From Demequina globuliformis (GTDB lineage Bacteria; Actinomycetota; Actinomycetes; Actinomycetales; Demequinaceae), in assembly GCF_000975155.1 (NCBI RefSeq), contig NZ_BBRG01000001.1, positions 851,999-915,998 on the forward strand: 64,000 nt of DNA, read 5' to 3'. The position numbers were made by a program, and so were the translations under genes. The first letter of the stretch is position 1, and the number at the start of each line of letters is the position of its first letter. The notes beneath the pieces are model-generated. The model was not told the DNA's origin. It saw nothing but the letters and a program-made list of their open reading frames with translations, and ran no database searches. Positions 17,751 through 27,115 of this stretch are shown in pieces.

Positions 17751-18962
17751 CTAGAGGCGTGGCCGTAGAAAGTTGTCCGCAATGGCCGCGGCAGCAAGCT
17801 CCCCGTTATGCACCGCACGGACAAAGTCCCGCCCGGCGCGGCTGCGTGCGGCCCGGGCATCGGGGTCCTGCTCCACAAGTTCCTCGAGCACTTCGCGGAG
17901 CGTCGGCAACGTCGCCTGCACGATAGGAACATCGAACCCAGTTGTCGTTCGCACATGGTCACGAACGGAAGGCAGGACATTGCCCACTACAACCCGCCCC
18001 GATGCCATCGCTTCGCACGCCGCAACACCGTAGGACCCGACGCCGAACTGGTCGATGATGACGTCAAACCCGGCGACAACCGATGGCATGTCTCCCGGCG
18101 CGACCCCGGACACTCGCTCATAGTCGATCGCCCGCAAAGCAACAAGCGGTGCAATCGCCTCCTCTACTGCGTCGCTTCTCTTCAGCATCGAGCTGCTCGA
18201 AACGTGCCCCACACGGAGTCGGGCGCGCGGTTCGACTTCTTCCTGTGGAGACGAGAACCACTCCGCCCCAGGCACCACTGGGAGCCACGCAGACTCCGGA
18301 ACGACGTCGAGCAAGTCCGGCGTTGAAACGAAGCGGGGCCCCTCGAAGGATTGAAGGGCTCCCAAGGTCGCTCGCGCCTTTCGCTCAAGCGCGATCGTGA
18401 GAGGCACCTCTGGGTCGCGAAATGGCGAGAACTCATGACGTTCCGCATGGACGGACGGGATGCGGACGTCGGATCCGTGTGCGACAAACGCAGGTGCCAC
18501 TCCACGTTGCCGGAGTCGCTCGATCTGGGTCCACGGCGATTCGCCCCGCGCGACCCCTAACGGCTGACGACCAGACTCCCACATCCCATGCGAGAAGGCC
18601 GCAACTAGCCGATCCTCGAAAGCAACAGCCCAGTCGCTCGAGTGAGCTGTCACTTCGGGTGGTACCCCAAGCCCCACGGGGTAGGAGGTCGCAGACGGAA
18701 CTCGAAACGCATAGTTCCATGCCCGGGCGTCGCCGATGTGAGCCGTGACAGCGTCCGCCCAACGGTATCCCTGACCGGCGGAGTTTGCTGGCGCGATAAC
18801 CAGGCCCAGGTCCTCAGGCCCCTTCTTGGGGACCGTGAGGTAGTCCCTCAACGAACGGTCAGAACGCCACCGGTCGAGCCGACGCTTGCCACGACGAAGG
18901 TCGTTGCGTACCCGCGGCGAGAGATACCGGGAACTACCTGCTACGCGACTCCGAATGCTCAC
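17751..18962 (-). CDS. Glycosyltransferase-like protein, paralogue of the gene at 419-1621
   Basis: A 403-residue protein matching the 419-1621 product along its length: APANSAGQGYRWADAV, FVAHGSDVRIP, STPDLLDVVPESAWLP and YGVAACEAMASGRVVVG. Start: GTG at 18962 overlaps the TGA of the upstream gene (GTGA) and gives a length equal to the paralogue; a much longer upstream open frame exists but lies inside the upstream gene. Translational coupling with the GT4 gene at 18959-20500 suggests the two proteins work as a pair, a view supported by the fused 15317-17704 protein. Confidence 0.8.
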   Translation of the reverse strand: MSIRSRVAGSSRYLSPRVRNDLRRGKRRLDRWRSDRSLRDYLTVPKKGPEDLGLVIAPANSAGQGYRWADAVTAHIGDARAWNYAFRVPSATSYPVGLGVPPEVTAHSSDWAVAFEDRLVAAFSHGMWESGRQPLGVARGESPWTQIERLRQRGVAPAFVAHGSDVRIPSVHAERHEFSPFRDPEVPLTIALERKARATLGALQSFEGPRFVSTPDLLDVVPESAWLPVVPGAEWFSSPQEEVEPRARLRVGHVSSSSMLKRSDAVEEAIAPLVALRAIDYERVSGVAPGDMPSVVAGFDVIIDQFGVGSYGVAACEAMASGRVVVGNVLPSVRDHVRTTTGFDVPIVQATLPTLREVLEELVEQDPDARAARSRAGRDFVRAVHNGELAAAAIADNFLRPRL

Positions 18963-20500
18963 AGGGAAACTCTCCCGGAAAGCGCCGTGGATAGCCGCTG
19001 CTCGTACATGCGCTGGACCTCGACATCTGGACCGAAGAGTTTGCGGCGGTCCCGCGCAGAGATTGACCCCTGACGAACAAGCAATGACGAGTGCGCCCGC
19101 AAGGCCGTCCGTCCAAGCGTTCGCCGGACGACCGAGCGTGACCGCGGGGCCACGCCTGAGGGGCTTCCTGCCACCCTTTGGAGAACAGTCAACAATGCGC
19201 GTCGCTGAAACTCCCACGAGCGCTGCTGTCGCAAGTCCGAGGTGATGCGCCCCTTCAACTCCTCGAGGTTGCGGACGACATCGCTGAGGGCGCTGGATGC
19301 GCTACCCACATCTCCAGCAGCGAAGACGGCGCCGATGCGGTTGCTACGCACGAACTCGGCCTGCGCCTCACAGTCACTCACCAGGAGCGCAAGGCCGGCC
19401 ACTACGTACTCCGAGATCTTGGTGGCCAACGCCGAGTCATGACTTGCCGACCGTGCGAACGGCGCCACACCAATATCTGCCGTGCTTAGATACCACGGCA
19501 CGCTCTCCGGATTCACAAATGGCATGAGATGGAAGCGGTCTTCCATACCCAACTCGTGAGCTAAGTCTCGGAGCGACTCCACGTACGGAGAAACCGGACC
19601 GCACACGAGCGCAAGATGCAGGTCGGGTTGGGTGGCTGCTGCGCGGATTGCTACATCCACTCCGCGGGAAGGAGCAACGGCACCGCTGTAGACCATCAGG
19701 GGGACGTCCGGATCAAGCTCACACTCCTCGCGCAATGTTGCGCGCCCCTCCTGGGGACGATGGTTCGCTACCGCACCGTTTTCGACCACCACTACGGGCT
19801 CGGTAAGCCCCCACCGTCGCGCGAGCCACGTAGCCAGAGTTGAAGACACGGTAATAACCGCGTCAGCAGTCGGAATCCACTGGTCCTCCAGATTCATCTG
19901 ACCTTGACGACGCGCCTCGGACACGCTCTCGACGCCGGGCCACCATTCATGAACATCCGCAATGAGCGGTACTTTGCGTCCACGCTTCTCAAGCAACCGC
20001 TGTGCGACACCTGCCGCCAGAAGCAGCGGCGAATCATGAACGTAGATGAGATCCGGCTTGAGGTCGATGATCGTGCTGCAGAACCTCGCAGTGAACTGGG
20101 GCAGATCGCCGTACGACTTGGAGCCTGCCAACGCGAGTTCGCGGCCATGCTTGCTGGGTATCGAGTGCAACGCCATTCCACCAGCGGCAGCCAAGTGCGA
20201 GTCAAGGCGCCGCGACAGCTTCTCGGTGACCCTCTGTCGTGAAGAGCCTGGTCGTGGCTCCGATGAGACAAAGCTACGGGCGGACGTAAGGGCCCTTCCA
20301 CGCCACGTCACAGGACGCCCTACTCGCACCGGGACTCGAAGGGTGAGCACGCCGTTGAGGACCGCTCCAAACGGTCGGGCCCGTGTCGCAGCCCCCACAA
20401 CTGTGACGCGATAGCCTGCGTCTTGAGCCGCCCGGGCGACCTTCTGGACTCGCGAGTCGAGATCGACGGTGTTGGGGACCACCATCACCAGGTGAGTCAT
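18959..20500 (-). CDS. GT4-type glycosyltransferase
   Basis: A 513-residue GT-B enzyme: N-terminal HLVMVVPNTVDLDSRVQKVA, IYVHDSPLLLAAGVAQRLL, LIADVHEWWPG; C-terminal LMVYSGAVAPSRGVDVAI and ATKISEYVVAGLALLVSDC, the donor-site helix. About 110 basic residues follow the catalytic core and end in VEVQRMYEQRLSTAL. It overlaps the next gene (17751-18962) by 4 bp and follows wecB by 60 bp on the same strand, so wecB and the two glycosyltransferases probably form one operon. Confidence 0.82.
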   Translation of the reverse strand: MTHLVMVVPNTVDLDSRVQKVARAAQDAGYRVTVVGAATRARPFGAVLNGVLTLRVPVRVGRPVTWRGRALTSARSFVSSEPRPGSSRQRVTEKLSRRLDSHLAAAGGMALHSIPSKHGRELALAGSKSYGDLPQFTARFCSTIIDLKPDLIYVHDSPLLLAAGVAQRLLEKRGRKVPLIADVHEWWPGVESVSEARRQGQMNLEDQWIPTADAVITVSSTLATWLARRWGLTEPVVVVENGAVANHRPQEGRATLREECELDPDVPLMVYSGAVAPSRGVDVAIRAAATQPDLHLALVCGPVSPYVESLRDLAHELGMEDRFHLMPFVNPESVPWYLSTADIGVAPFARSASHDSALATKISEYVVAGLALLVSDCEAQAEFVRSNRIGAVFAAGDVGSASSALSDVVRNLEELKGRITSDLRQQRSWEFQRRALLTVLQRVAGSPSGVAPRSRSVVRRTLGRTALRAHSSLLVRQGSISARDRRKLFGPDVEVQRMYEQRLSTALSGRVSL

Positions 20501-20560
20501 TGTTCAAACTCTCCTAGACGACTGCTGGTCGAAGTACGCGACATCTCGAGAATGCCACGG

Positions 20561-21604
20561 TCACACTCCCTGAAGTGCGGCCGCCACGGCTTCGGCCGCG
20601 CGCCCGTCGCCGTAGGGAGCCTTGCGTGCAGCAGTCGGACGGTCGCGCTTGAGCGCCTCTGCAAGATCGGCCGGATCCGCCACCAGGACATTCCAGCCGT
20701 CGTGCAGCGTCTCCACCCACTCCGTCTCCGTACGCAACGTGGTGCAAGGGCGGTCAAGCAGGTAGGCCTCCTTCTGGAGACCACCAGAATCCGTCACCAC
20801 ACCCGCGGAACCCAGCACCGAGGCAACCATCTCTGCATACGGCACAGGGCTATGAAGCTCGATGGAACCCTGCGCAAGTTCAATGCCGAACTGCTCAGCC
20901 TTGGCGCGAAGGCGCGGGTGGGCCAGCAGTCGCACGGGCAGCGGCGCAGAAGCCAGCGCATCGATGATCGCGCGCAAACGGTCCGGATCGTCAGTGTTTT
21001 CTGCCCGATGAATCGTTGACAGTAGGTAAGGCGTCTCACTGGTGCCGCCGCCTGCGGCAAGGACTGCGTCGCGGACCGTGAAGCACACGTCCACCATGAC
21101 GTCTCCCACGACTCGGGTGATCGCGGCAAGGCCCTCGTTCGCAAGATGGCCCTGTGCTACCTCCGTGGGAGCGAGCAAGAGGTCCGCGCAATGATCCGTC
21201 ATGACACGGTTGTGCTCCTCAGGCATGCGCTTGTTGAAACTGCGCAACCCTGCCTCGAGGTGAGCGACCGGGAGATGGATCTTCACCGCGGCAAGTGCGG
21301 CTGCAAGCGTCGAGTTCGTGTCTCCGTACACCAACACCCAGTCCGGGTTGTGCTCCAAGAACACGGGCTCGAGCGCCGCCAGCATTGCGCCCGTCTGAGC
21401 GCCGTGAGACCCGGATCCCACGCCCAGGTGAACGTCAGGGGCCGGGATAGACAGCCCGTCAAAGAACACGTCCGACATGTCCGCGTCATAGTGCTGACCG
21501 GTGTGGACAATGACGTGATCAACCCCTGCGGCGGAAAGCGCCTGAGCGACCGGTGCGAGCTTGACGAACTGGGGGCGGGCGCCCACGACGCTGATGACCT
21601 TCAT
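20561..21604 (-). CDS. wecB: UDP-N-acetylglucosamine 2-epimerase (non-hydrolysing)
   Basis: A 347-residue cytoplasmic enzyme that converts UDP-GlcNAc to UDP-ManNAc, a precursor of teichoic-acid linkage units, teichuronic acids and capsules. Family marks are plain: VVGARPQFVKLAPV at the start, HTGQHYDADMSDVFFDGL, VYGDTNSTLAAALAA, VAHLEAGLRSFNKRMPEEHN, and VVTDSGGLQKEAYLL with the UDP-binding region. Length is slightly under the family's usual 360-380. It is the first gene of the wecB-GT-GT run, which suggests that ManNAc or a derived uronate is a component of the local polysaccharide. Confidence 0.93.
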   Translation of the reverse strand: MKVISVVGARPQFVKLAPVAQALSAAGVDHVIVHTGQHYDADMSDVFFDGLSIPAPDVHLGVGSGSHGAQTGAMLAALEPVFLEHNPDWVLVYGDTNSTLAAALAAVKIHLPVAHLEAGLRSFNKRMPEEHNRVMTDHCADLLLAPTEVAQGHLANEGLAAITRVVGDVMVDVCFTVRDAVLAAGGGTSETPYLLSTIHRAENTDDPDRLRAIIDALASAPLPVRLLAHPRLRAKAEQFGIELAQGSIELHSPVPYAEMVASVLGSAGVVTDSGGLQKEAYLLDRPCTTLRTETEWVETLHDGWNVLVADPADLAEALKRDRPTAARKAPYGDGRAAEAVAAALQGV

Positions 21605-21723
21605 GGGGCACTACTGTAGAGCGTGCATCCGGAGCACAGTGTCCGCACAACTCAGCATGCGCATCGGCCCTATCCTCCGCGTCAAGCTGTCAGTCGCGAG
21701 AGCCGCCCGGCTAGGATGCGAAC

Positions 21724-22299
21724 ATGCTGCTCTCCGACCGCGACATCCGTGCAGAGATCAACGACGGCCGCGTGGCCCTCGACCCGTACGAAGAAGACAT
21801 GATCCAGCCGTCCTCGATCGACGTGCGCCTGGACAAGTTTTTCCGCGTGTTCGACAACCACAAGTACGCGGCCATCGATCCGGCCGCGGAGCAGCCGCAG
21901 CTCACGCGCCTGGTCGAGGTCGAGGGTGACGGACCTTTTGTGCTTCACCCGGGCGAGTTCGTCCTGGGCTCCACTTTCGAATCCGTGTCCCTGCCGGATG
22001 ACATCGCAGCGCGCCTGGAGGGAAAATCCAGCCTGGGCCGCCTGGGGCTGCTCACCCACTCCACGGCAGGCTTCATCGACCCCGGATTCACCGGCAACGT
22101 CACCCTCGAGTTGTCCAACATGGCGACGCTGCCCATCAACTTGTGGCCAGGCATGAAGATTGGTCAGTTGTGCTTCTTCCGCCTATCCTCCCCCGCTGAG
22201 CACCCGTACGGCTCAGACAAGTACGGCTCGCGCTATCGCGGCCAGCGTGGGCCGACTGCTTCGAAGAGCTTCCTGAACTTCCACCGCACGGACGTCTAA
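21724..22299 (+). CDS. dcd: dCTP deaminase (actinobacterial, possibly dUMP-forming)
   Basis: A 191-residue trimeric enzyme of the dCTP deaminase/dUTPase family. It deaminates dCTP to dUTP, and in some actinobacterial and archaeal members continues to dUMP, feeding thymidylate synthesis. Motifs: [38 protein letters not shown] (catalytic Ser/Arg region), [18 protein letters not shown] containing the catalytic Glu, and the C-terminal [15 protein letters not shown] that closes the active site. ATG start at 21724. It is a single gene divergent from wecB; the 119-bp gap contains one copy of the GGGCCGATGC 10-mer. Confidence 0.95.
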   Translation: MLLSDRDIRAEINDGRVALDPYEEDMIQPSSIDVRLDKFFRVFDNHKYAAIDPAAEQPQLTRLVEVEGDGPFVLHPGEFVLGSTFESVSLPDDIAARLEGKSSLGRLGLLTHSTAGFIDPGFTGNVTLELSNMATLPINLWPGMKIGQLCFFRLSSPAEHPYGSDKYGSRYRGQRGPTASKSFLNFHRTDV

Positions 22300-22384
22300 C
22301 TCCCACGCGGGAGGCGCAGCCCCGCTCCGTCCGCGCAAGCGTGAGCGCCACGATCTGCACCCGCAGGGGCGGCACTGCGCCTAC

Positions 22385-22945
22385 TCAGGCCGTCACCATG
22401 GCAACGGCCGCAGCGCGCGCACGCTCCACGGGCGCGGCATCGCCTGACACCTTCGCGGCGATGAGCGCACCGTCATAGAGCATCGCAATGGTCCGCGCCA
22501 GCTCGCCATCCCCGGTCGCTACCGCGAGGTACCGCACCACGTCCTCGGTGTGCTCCTGCACGACCTCCATCGCCGCAGCATTGCCAGGGACCTCGACGGC
22601 AGCCTTGGCAAACGGGCACCCGTGGAAGTCGCCGCGTTGAATATCGCCCACCACCGCGTCAAAGAGCGCGGCCACGCGCTGCGACGCCGCTGAGACCTCG
22701 CCGGGCTCGGCACTCAGGCCCGCGCGAGACGCTTCGAGGCGCTCGCGCAGGTACGCCACGACCAGAAGGTCTTTGCTGGCGAAGTGGTTGTAGAGCGTGG
22801 CTTTGGTGACGCCTGCGCGCGCAGCGACAGCCTCGACGCCTGTGGTGTTGATGCCACCGCAATAAAACAGTTCGCCTGCGGCTGCGAGCAATCGCTCGCG
22901 GGCATGGCCGCGTGGCGCGGGTGCCTCAGAGCCGTCACGTGCCAT
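22385..22945 (-). CDS. TetR-family transcriptional regulator
   Basis: A 186-residue regulator. The N-terminal DNA-binding domain (residues 13-60) has RERLLAAAGELFYCGGINTT and the helix-turn-helix VEAVAARAGVTKATLYNHFA. The C-terminal ligand domain resembles TetR_C_16-like regulators of small-molecule responses (GDIQRGDFHGCPFAKAAVEV). Start at 22945 rather than 22981, because the upstream start would place translation across the operator. It is divergent from a DsrE-like gene, with two palindromic ACCG-type sites between them, so it probably represses both genes. Ligand unknown. Confidence 0.88.
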   Translation of the reverse strand: MARDGSEAPAPRGHARERLLAAAGELFYCGGINTTGVEAVAARAGVTKATLYNHFASKDLLVVAYLRERLEASRAGLSAEPGEVSAASQRVAALFDAVVGDIQRGDFHGCPFAKAAVEVPGNAAAMEVVQEHTEDVVRYLAVATGDGELARTIAMLYDGALIAAKVSGDAAPVERARAAAVAMVTA

Positions 22946-22953
22946 GACTTGAC

Positions 22954-22997
22954 TATACCGATCGGTCAACTTAGGCTTCAACTATACCGACCGGTAT
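22954..22997. promoter_or_regulatory. Paired TetR-type operators
   Basis: Two similar palindromes lie between the divergent TetR and DsrE-like genes: TATACCGATCGGT (22954-22966) and ATACCGACCGGTAT (22984-22997), about 30 bp centre to centre. Both share the ACCGN2CGGT core, a common form for self-regulating TetR repressors. Confidence 0.7.
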
Positions 22998-23021
22998 GTA
23001 TATCTACGAAAGGATCTCACT

Positions 23022-23378
23022 GTGAGTGACAACAAGATCGCCGTCGTCATCTACGAGCCCGCCTCCGGCGACCTCTCCCGCGTGTTCCGCGGCCTCAAGG
23101 TCGCCTCTGAGTTCAAGTCCGCTGGGGACGACGTCGTCGTGGTGTTCGACGGTTCGGGCGTCGAGTCGCTCGGCGCACTCAGCGAGGCCGACCACAAGCT
23201 CCACCCGCTGCTCGAGTCGCTGCGCGACAACGTGCACGGCGCCTGCGCCTACTGCGCCAACGGCCACGGCGTGAAGGACCAGATCGAGGCCGCCGGGTAC
23301 GCGCTCAAGGGCGACGCCGACGGCGAAGTGTCCATCCGCAACCTGGTCACCGACGGCCGCCAGATCCTCAACTACTAA
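23022..23378 (+). CDS. DsrE-like small protein
   Basis: A 118-residue cytoplasmic protein with the DsrE/DsrF-like fold pattern: an N-terminal strand IAVVIYEPASGDLSRVFRGL, VVVVFDGSGVESL, and a Cys-containing segment ACAYCANGHGVKDQIEAAG. DsrE-family proteins take part in sulfur relay or redox reactions, but small stand-alone members are mostly uncharacterised. GTG start at 23022 follows a GAAAGGA ribosome binding site. It is the obvious target of the divergent TetR gene. Confidence 0.78.
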   Translation: MSDNKIAVVIYEPASGDLSRVFRGLKVASEFKSAGDDVVVVFDGSGVESLGALSEADHKLHPLLESLRDNVHGACAYCANGHGVKDQIEAAGYALKGDADGEVSIRNLVTDGRQILNY

Positions 23379-23497
23379 CGACGCGCGCGTGCAGCCGTGG
23401 CGCCACCACATCGCGCCGCGGCTGCGCAGTCGCGTACCTCCCTGAGCTCACCGGCGTCGTTCCCCTCCCCACGCCCGCGCTATGCTGACCGGACACG

Positions 23498-23606
23498 ACA
23501 GGGGAGCGCTTCCCGATTGCCAGTGGCATCGAGAGTAAGAGCGCTGAGAGTGCGGAACCGCCGCAGACCCTCGAACCTGATCCGGGTGATACCGGCGTAG
23601 GGAGTC
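23498..23606 (+). ncRNA. TPP riboswitch (thi box)
   Basis: The leader contains the conserved elements in order: GGGGAGC at 23501, GCTGAGAG at 23543-23550, ACCCTCGAACCTGATCCGGG around 23567-23586, and GGCGTAGGGAG ending at 23604. It lies 40 bp before thiB. Between them CCTCC (23618-23622) could pair with the ribosome binding site GGAGG (23634-23638), a possible translation-off hairpin when thiamine pyrophosphate is bound. This sets regulation of thiBPQ. Confidence 0.95.
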
Positions 23607-23645
23607 GAGTCTCGTCCCCTCCTGATGCATGTGGGAGGAACCACT

Positions 23646-24752
23646 ATGCGCTTCACGCGCACCACGGCCGTCACAACGGCCGCCATCGCCACCCTGACCC
23701 TCGCGGCCTGCTCAAGCGACGCGGAAGGGGACGCGACTTCTGCCACCCCAGCCGCGACATCGGCCAGCACCTCGCCCACCGCGACCGCCGCAACCGATCT
23801 CGCCGGCCAGAGCGTCACGGTCGTGACGCACGACTCCTTCAATGTCCCCGACAACGTGCTCGCCGCCTTCGAAGAGGAGACGGGCCTGACGGTCGAGTTC
23901 GCCGCCCCAGGAGACGCCGGCAGCCTGGTCAACCAGCTCATCCTCACCAAGGACGCACCGCTAGGCGACGTCGTGTACGGCGTCGACAACACGTTCGCGT
24001 CGCGCGCGCTCGATGAAGGCATCTTCGCGGACTACACCTCTGAGGTTCCTGCGGCAGCGGACGCAGCGGCGTACGCGGTGCCCGGGTCGCAGGCGCTGAC
24101 CGCGATCGACTACTCCGACGTCTGCCTCAACTACGATCTGGCGACCTTCGAAGGCGACCTTGAGGTCCCACAGGGTCTCAGCGATCTAACGGACCCGGCG
24201 TATCAGGGGATGCTCTCCGTCACGAACCCCGCGACGTCCTCACCTGGACTCGCGTTCGTGCTCGCCACGGTCGCGGAGTTCGGCGATGACTGGGAGCAGT
24301 TCTGGACCGACCTGGCTGCCAACGATGTGCGCGTCACGTCGTCGTGGTCGGAGACCTACTACACGGACTTCGCGGCCCCCAACTACGGCGGCGACTATCC
24401 GCTCGTGTTGTCCTACGCTTCATCCCCGCCGTACGAGCTGATTGACGGTGAGCCCACCACGGCGGCACTGCTGGACACCTGCTTCCGCCAGGTCGAGTAC
24501 GCGGGCGTACTCAACGGCGCGGCGAACCCTGAGGCGGCGCAGGCGGTCGTGGACTGGATGCTGTCGGACGACTTCCAGGCTGCTTTGCCGGAGAACATGT
24601 ACGTCTACCCGGTCTCGGAGCAGATCGAGGTGCCAGCGGAGTGGGCAGAGTATGCGCCGCTTGCCGAGGAGCCGCACTCGTTGAGCCCGGAGGACATCTC
24701 CGCTGGTCGCGACGAGTGGATTGAGACCTGGAACGCGATCGTTCTGGGCTAA
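23646..24752 (+). CDS. thiB: Thiamine ABC transporter, substrate-binding lipoprotein
   Basis: A 368-residue periplasmic-type binding protein. Signal peptide with LTLAAC lipobox at about residue 20, a Ser/Thr/Ala linker, then the ThiB/TbpA fold: VTVVTHDSFNVPDNVLAAFE, LVNQLILTKDAPLGDVVYGV, and the region QALTAIDYSDVCLNYDL. It captures thiamine (or its phosphates) for the ThiP/ThiQ importer. ATG at 23646 follows GGGAGGAA; an upstream ATG at 23625 lies within the leader and would add residues before the signal peptide. Controlled by the TPP riboswitch directly upstream. Confidence 0.93.
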   Translation: MRFTRTTAVTTAAIATLTLAACSSDAEGDATSATPAATSASTSPTATAATDLAGQSVTVVTHDSFNVPDNVLAAFEEETGLTVEFAAPGDAGSLVNQLILTKDAPLGDVVYGVDNTFASRALDEGIFADYTSEVPAAADAAAYAVPGSQALTAIDYSDVCLNYDLATFEGDLEVPQGLSDLTDPAYQGMLSVTNPATSSPGLAFVLATVAEFGDDWEQFWTDLAANDVRVTSSWSETYYTDFAAPNYGGDYPLVLSYASSPPYELIDGEPTTAALLDTCFRQVEYAGVLNGAANPEAAQAVVDWMLSDDFQAALPENMYVYPVSEQIEVPAEWAEYAPLAEEPHSLSPEDISAGRDEWIETWNAIVLG

Positions 24753-24781
24753 CACCTCCACCACTCACGCCGAGGATCGCC

Positions 24782-26422
24782 ATGCACCCGCGCCGCCATC
24801 GCCGCCACCTTGTGTGGTGGGCGGTGGCGGCGCTGCCGCTGGGGTTCCTCGGCATTTTCTTTGTGTGGCCGCTCCTTACGGTGCTGGCACGCGGCCTGTG
24901 GGACGGGGGCTTCGACTGGGCTGGCACATGGGCGGTGGTCGTTGACCCCCGGACGGCCGATGCCCTGGTCACCACCGCTGGTTTGGCCACCTTGGGAACG
25001 CTGGGATCCCTCGCACTGGGGATTCCAGCGGCGTACGTTCTGTACCGGCTTCGTTGGCGAGGGCAGGTCACGGTGCGCGCGATCGCGGCCGTGCCCTTCG
25101 TGTTGCCCACGATTGTGGTGGCGACGGCTTTCACGGCGCTGCTAGGGCGGTCGGGTCCACTCGCGTTCCTGGGATGGGATCAAACAGTGTGGGCCATTGG
25201 CCTCGCGATGGTGTTCTACAACACGTCCGTCGTGATGCGCATTGTGGGGGGAAGTTGGGCGGGCTTAGATCCGCGCAGGGCCGATGCCGCACGGACGTTG
25301 GGCGCCAACCGGCGCCAGGCGTGGTGGCACGTGACGGTCCCGGCGTTGGCACCCGCGGTCGCCTCCGCGGCATCGGTGGTGTTTCTGTTCTGCGCCACTT
25401 CGTTTGGCGTGGTGTTGGTCATGGGCGGCACGCGCATCAACACCTTGGAAACAGAGATCTGGTTGCAGGTCAACCAGTTTCTCGACATACGTGCGGCTGC
25501 CGTGTTGTCGATCCTTCAGTTGGTTTTCGTCGCCGGCATCCTCGCGGCATCCGCGTGGGCGCGGCGGCGGCGCGAGCGGGTGTTGGGCACCCGCACGGTC
25601 GATGGCACCAGGCCCGCAACGCGCTCTGACGTCAAGGTCGTTGTGCCGGTGCTCGTCGCCCTGGGGTTGCTCTTGGCCGCGCCGCTGTGGGCGCTGCTGT
25701 CGCGCTCGCTCAAGGTCGGCGATGGCTATGGTTTCGACCACTACGTCGCACTCTTCACCGACCCGCCGCGCTCGGTGTTGCCCGTGAGCGTCTGGCAGGC
25801 GACGCTCAACTCGCTCACCACCGCGGTGATTGCTGCGTCCGTTGCGACGGGGCTGGGGCTCATCGTCGCGTCGCTCCTCGCGCGACGGGGTCGCAAGGCA
25901 GCGGTGCTCGACGCAATCGTGATGCTGCCGCTGGGCGTCAGCGCAGTGATTGTGGGTCTAGGCATGCTGTTGACCCTGAACCGCACAGTGCTCGGGGTAG
26001 ATCTGCGCGGGTCATGGTGGCTGGTCCCGATGGCCCAAGCGGTGGTGGCGCTGCCCCTCGTCGTCCGCACCCTGGTGCCGCCTGCCCGCGCTATCGATCC
26101 ACGCATGCGCGCAGCCGCTGGCGCCCTAGGGGCCAGTCCCGGGCGGGTGTGGACACGTGTGGAGTGGCCGCTGTTACGGCGCCCGTTCGGGCTAGCACTC
26201 GGCTTCGCGTTCGCGATTTCCATGGGTGAGTTTGGTGCCACGTCCTTTGTTGCCCGCCCCGACCGCCCCACGTTGCCGACGGCGATTTATCGCCTGCTGG
26301 GCAGGCCAGGGGCGGAGAACCTCGGCATGGCGTTCGCAGCCGCTGTGCTTCTGGCGGCGTTGACCGCATCCGTGATGATGGTGTCCGAACGTATGCGGAC
26401 CACTGTGGGAGGAGACCTATGA
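24782..26422 (+). CDS. thiP: Thiamine ABC transporter permease
   Basis: A 546-residue integral membrane protein with two fused permease domains and about 12 membrane spans, as is usual for ThiP. Each half carries an ABC-permease EAA-like loop: DPRRADAARTLGANRRQAWW in the first and DPRMRAAAGALGASPGRVW in the second, the sites that contact ThiQ. It forms the membrane channel for thiamine. It begins 29 bp after thiB and overlaps thiQ by 4 bp (ATGA). Confidence 0.92.
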   Translation: MHPRRHRRHLVWWAVAALPLGFLGIFFVWPLLTVLARGLWDGGFDWAGTWAVVVDPRTADALVTTAGLATLGTLGSLALGIPAAYVLYRLRWRGQVTVRAIAAVPFVLPTIVVATAFTALLGRSGPLAFLGWDQTVWAIGLAMVFYNTSVVMRIVGGSWAGLDPRRADAARTLGANRRQAWWHVTVPALAPAVASAASVVFLFCATSFGVVLVMGGTRINTLETEIWLQVNQFLDIRAAAVLSILQLVFVAGILAASAWARRRRERVLGTRTVDGTRPATRSDVKVVVPVLVALGLLLAAPLWALLSRSLKVGDGYGFDHYVALFTDPPRSVLPVSVWQATLNSLTTAVIAASVATGLGLIVASLLARRGRKAAVLDAIVMLPLGVSAVIVGLGMLLTLNRTVLGVDLRGSWWLVPMAQAVVALPLVVRTLVPPARAIDPRMRAAAGALGASPGRVWTRVEWPLLRRPFGLALGFAFAISMGEFGATSFVARPDRPTLPTAIYRLLGRPGAENLGMAFAAAVLLAALTASVMMVSERMRTTVGGDL

Positions 26423-27069
26423 CCGGCCTTCGCGTCGACAATGTGGTGGTGCGCTATGGCGGTGCTCACCCGGTGACCGCCGTTGATGGGGTGTCGCTCA
26501 CTGTCGCTCCTGGCGAGACGGTTGCGCTCCTGGGCCCGTCTGGGTGCGGCAAGTCATCCCTGCTTGGCGCGGTGGTCGGTATTGTCGACGTCGACGCTGG
26601 CCAGGTGGTGTGGGACGACGAGGATGTGACGGACGTGGAAGTCCACCGGCGCGGATTTGGCCTGGTGTTTCAGGACGGCCAGTTGTTCCCTCACCGCTCG
26701 GTGGCGCGCAACATCTCGTTCGGCCTAGAGATGCAACGGCTGCCAGCCACCGACAAGCGGGCGCGTGTACTCGAGCTGCTCGAGCTCGTGGGTCTGGACG
26801 GGCTAGGGGATCGGCCCGTGACGGATCTGTCGGGCGGTCAGCGTCAACGCGTGGCACTGGCACGTTCGCTCGCTCCCCAGCCGCGCTTGCTCGCACTTGA
26901 CGAGCCACTGTCCGCCCTCGACGCTGACCTCCGCGGCCGGCTTGCCATCGAAGTTCGGGACATCCTCGCTGCCGCGGGCACGGCCGCACTTGTGGTCACT
27001 CACGATCCGGCTGAGGCCGAGGTCATGGCAACCCGTGTGCTGCGCATGCGCGACGGCCGACTGGCCTGA
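26419..27069 (+). CDS. thiQ: Thiamine ABC transporter ATP-binding protein
   Basis: A 216-residue ABC ATPase, near the short length common for ThiQ. Motifs: Walker A GPSGCGKSS (about residues 40-48), Q-loop FQDGQLFPHRSV, signature LSGGQRQRVALARSL, Walker B LLALDEPLSALD and the switch His in VVTHDPAEAE. It energises uptake through ThiP. Last gene of the thi operon; no obvious terminator follows before the convergent gene at 27116. Confidence 0.92.
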   Translation: MTGLRVDNVVVRYGGAHPVTAVDGVSLTVAPGETVALLGPSGCGKSSLLGAVVGIVDVDAGQVVWDDEDVTDVEVHRRGFGLVFQDGQLFPHRSVARNISFGLEMQRLPATDKRARVLELLELVGLDGLGDRPVTDLSGGQRQRVALARSLAPQPRLLALDEPLSALDADLRGRLAIEVRDILAAAGTAALVVTHDPAEAEVMATRVLRMRDGRLA

Positions 27070-27115
27070 AGCATCGGCCCGAGCGCCGTTGCTTCTCACC
27101 CGGGCAACGCGCTCG

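Noticed and set aside
22300-22384. CTCCC/GGGAG repeat between dcd and the TetR gene as a terminator
   Set aside because: Arms of only five bases with no T-run; too weak to call.
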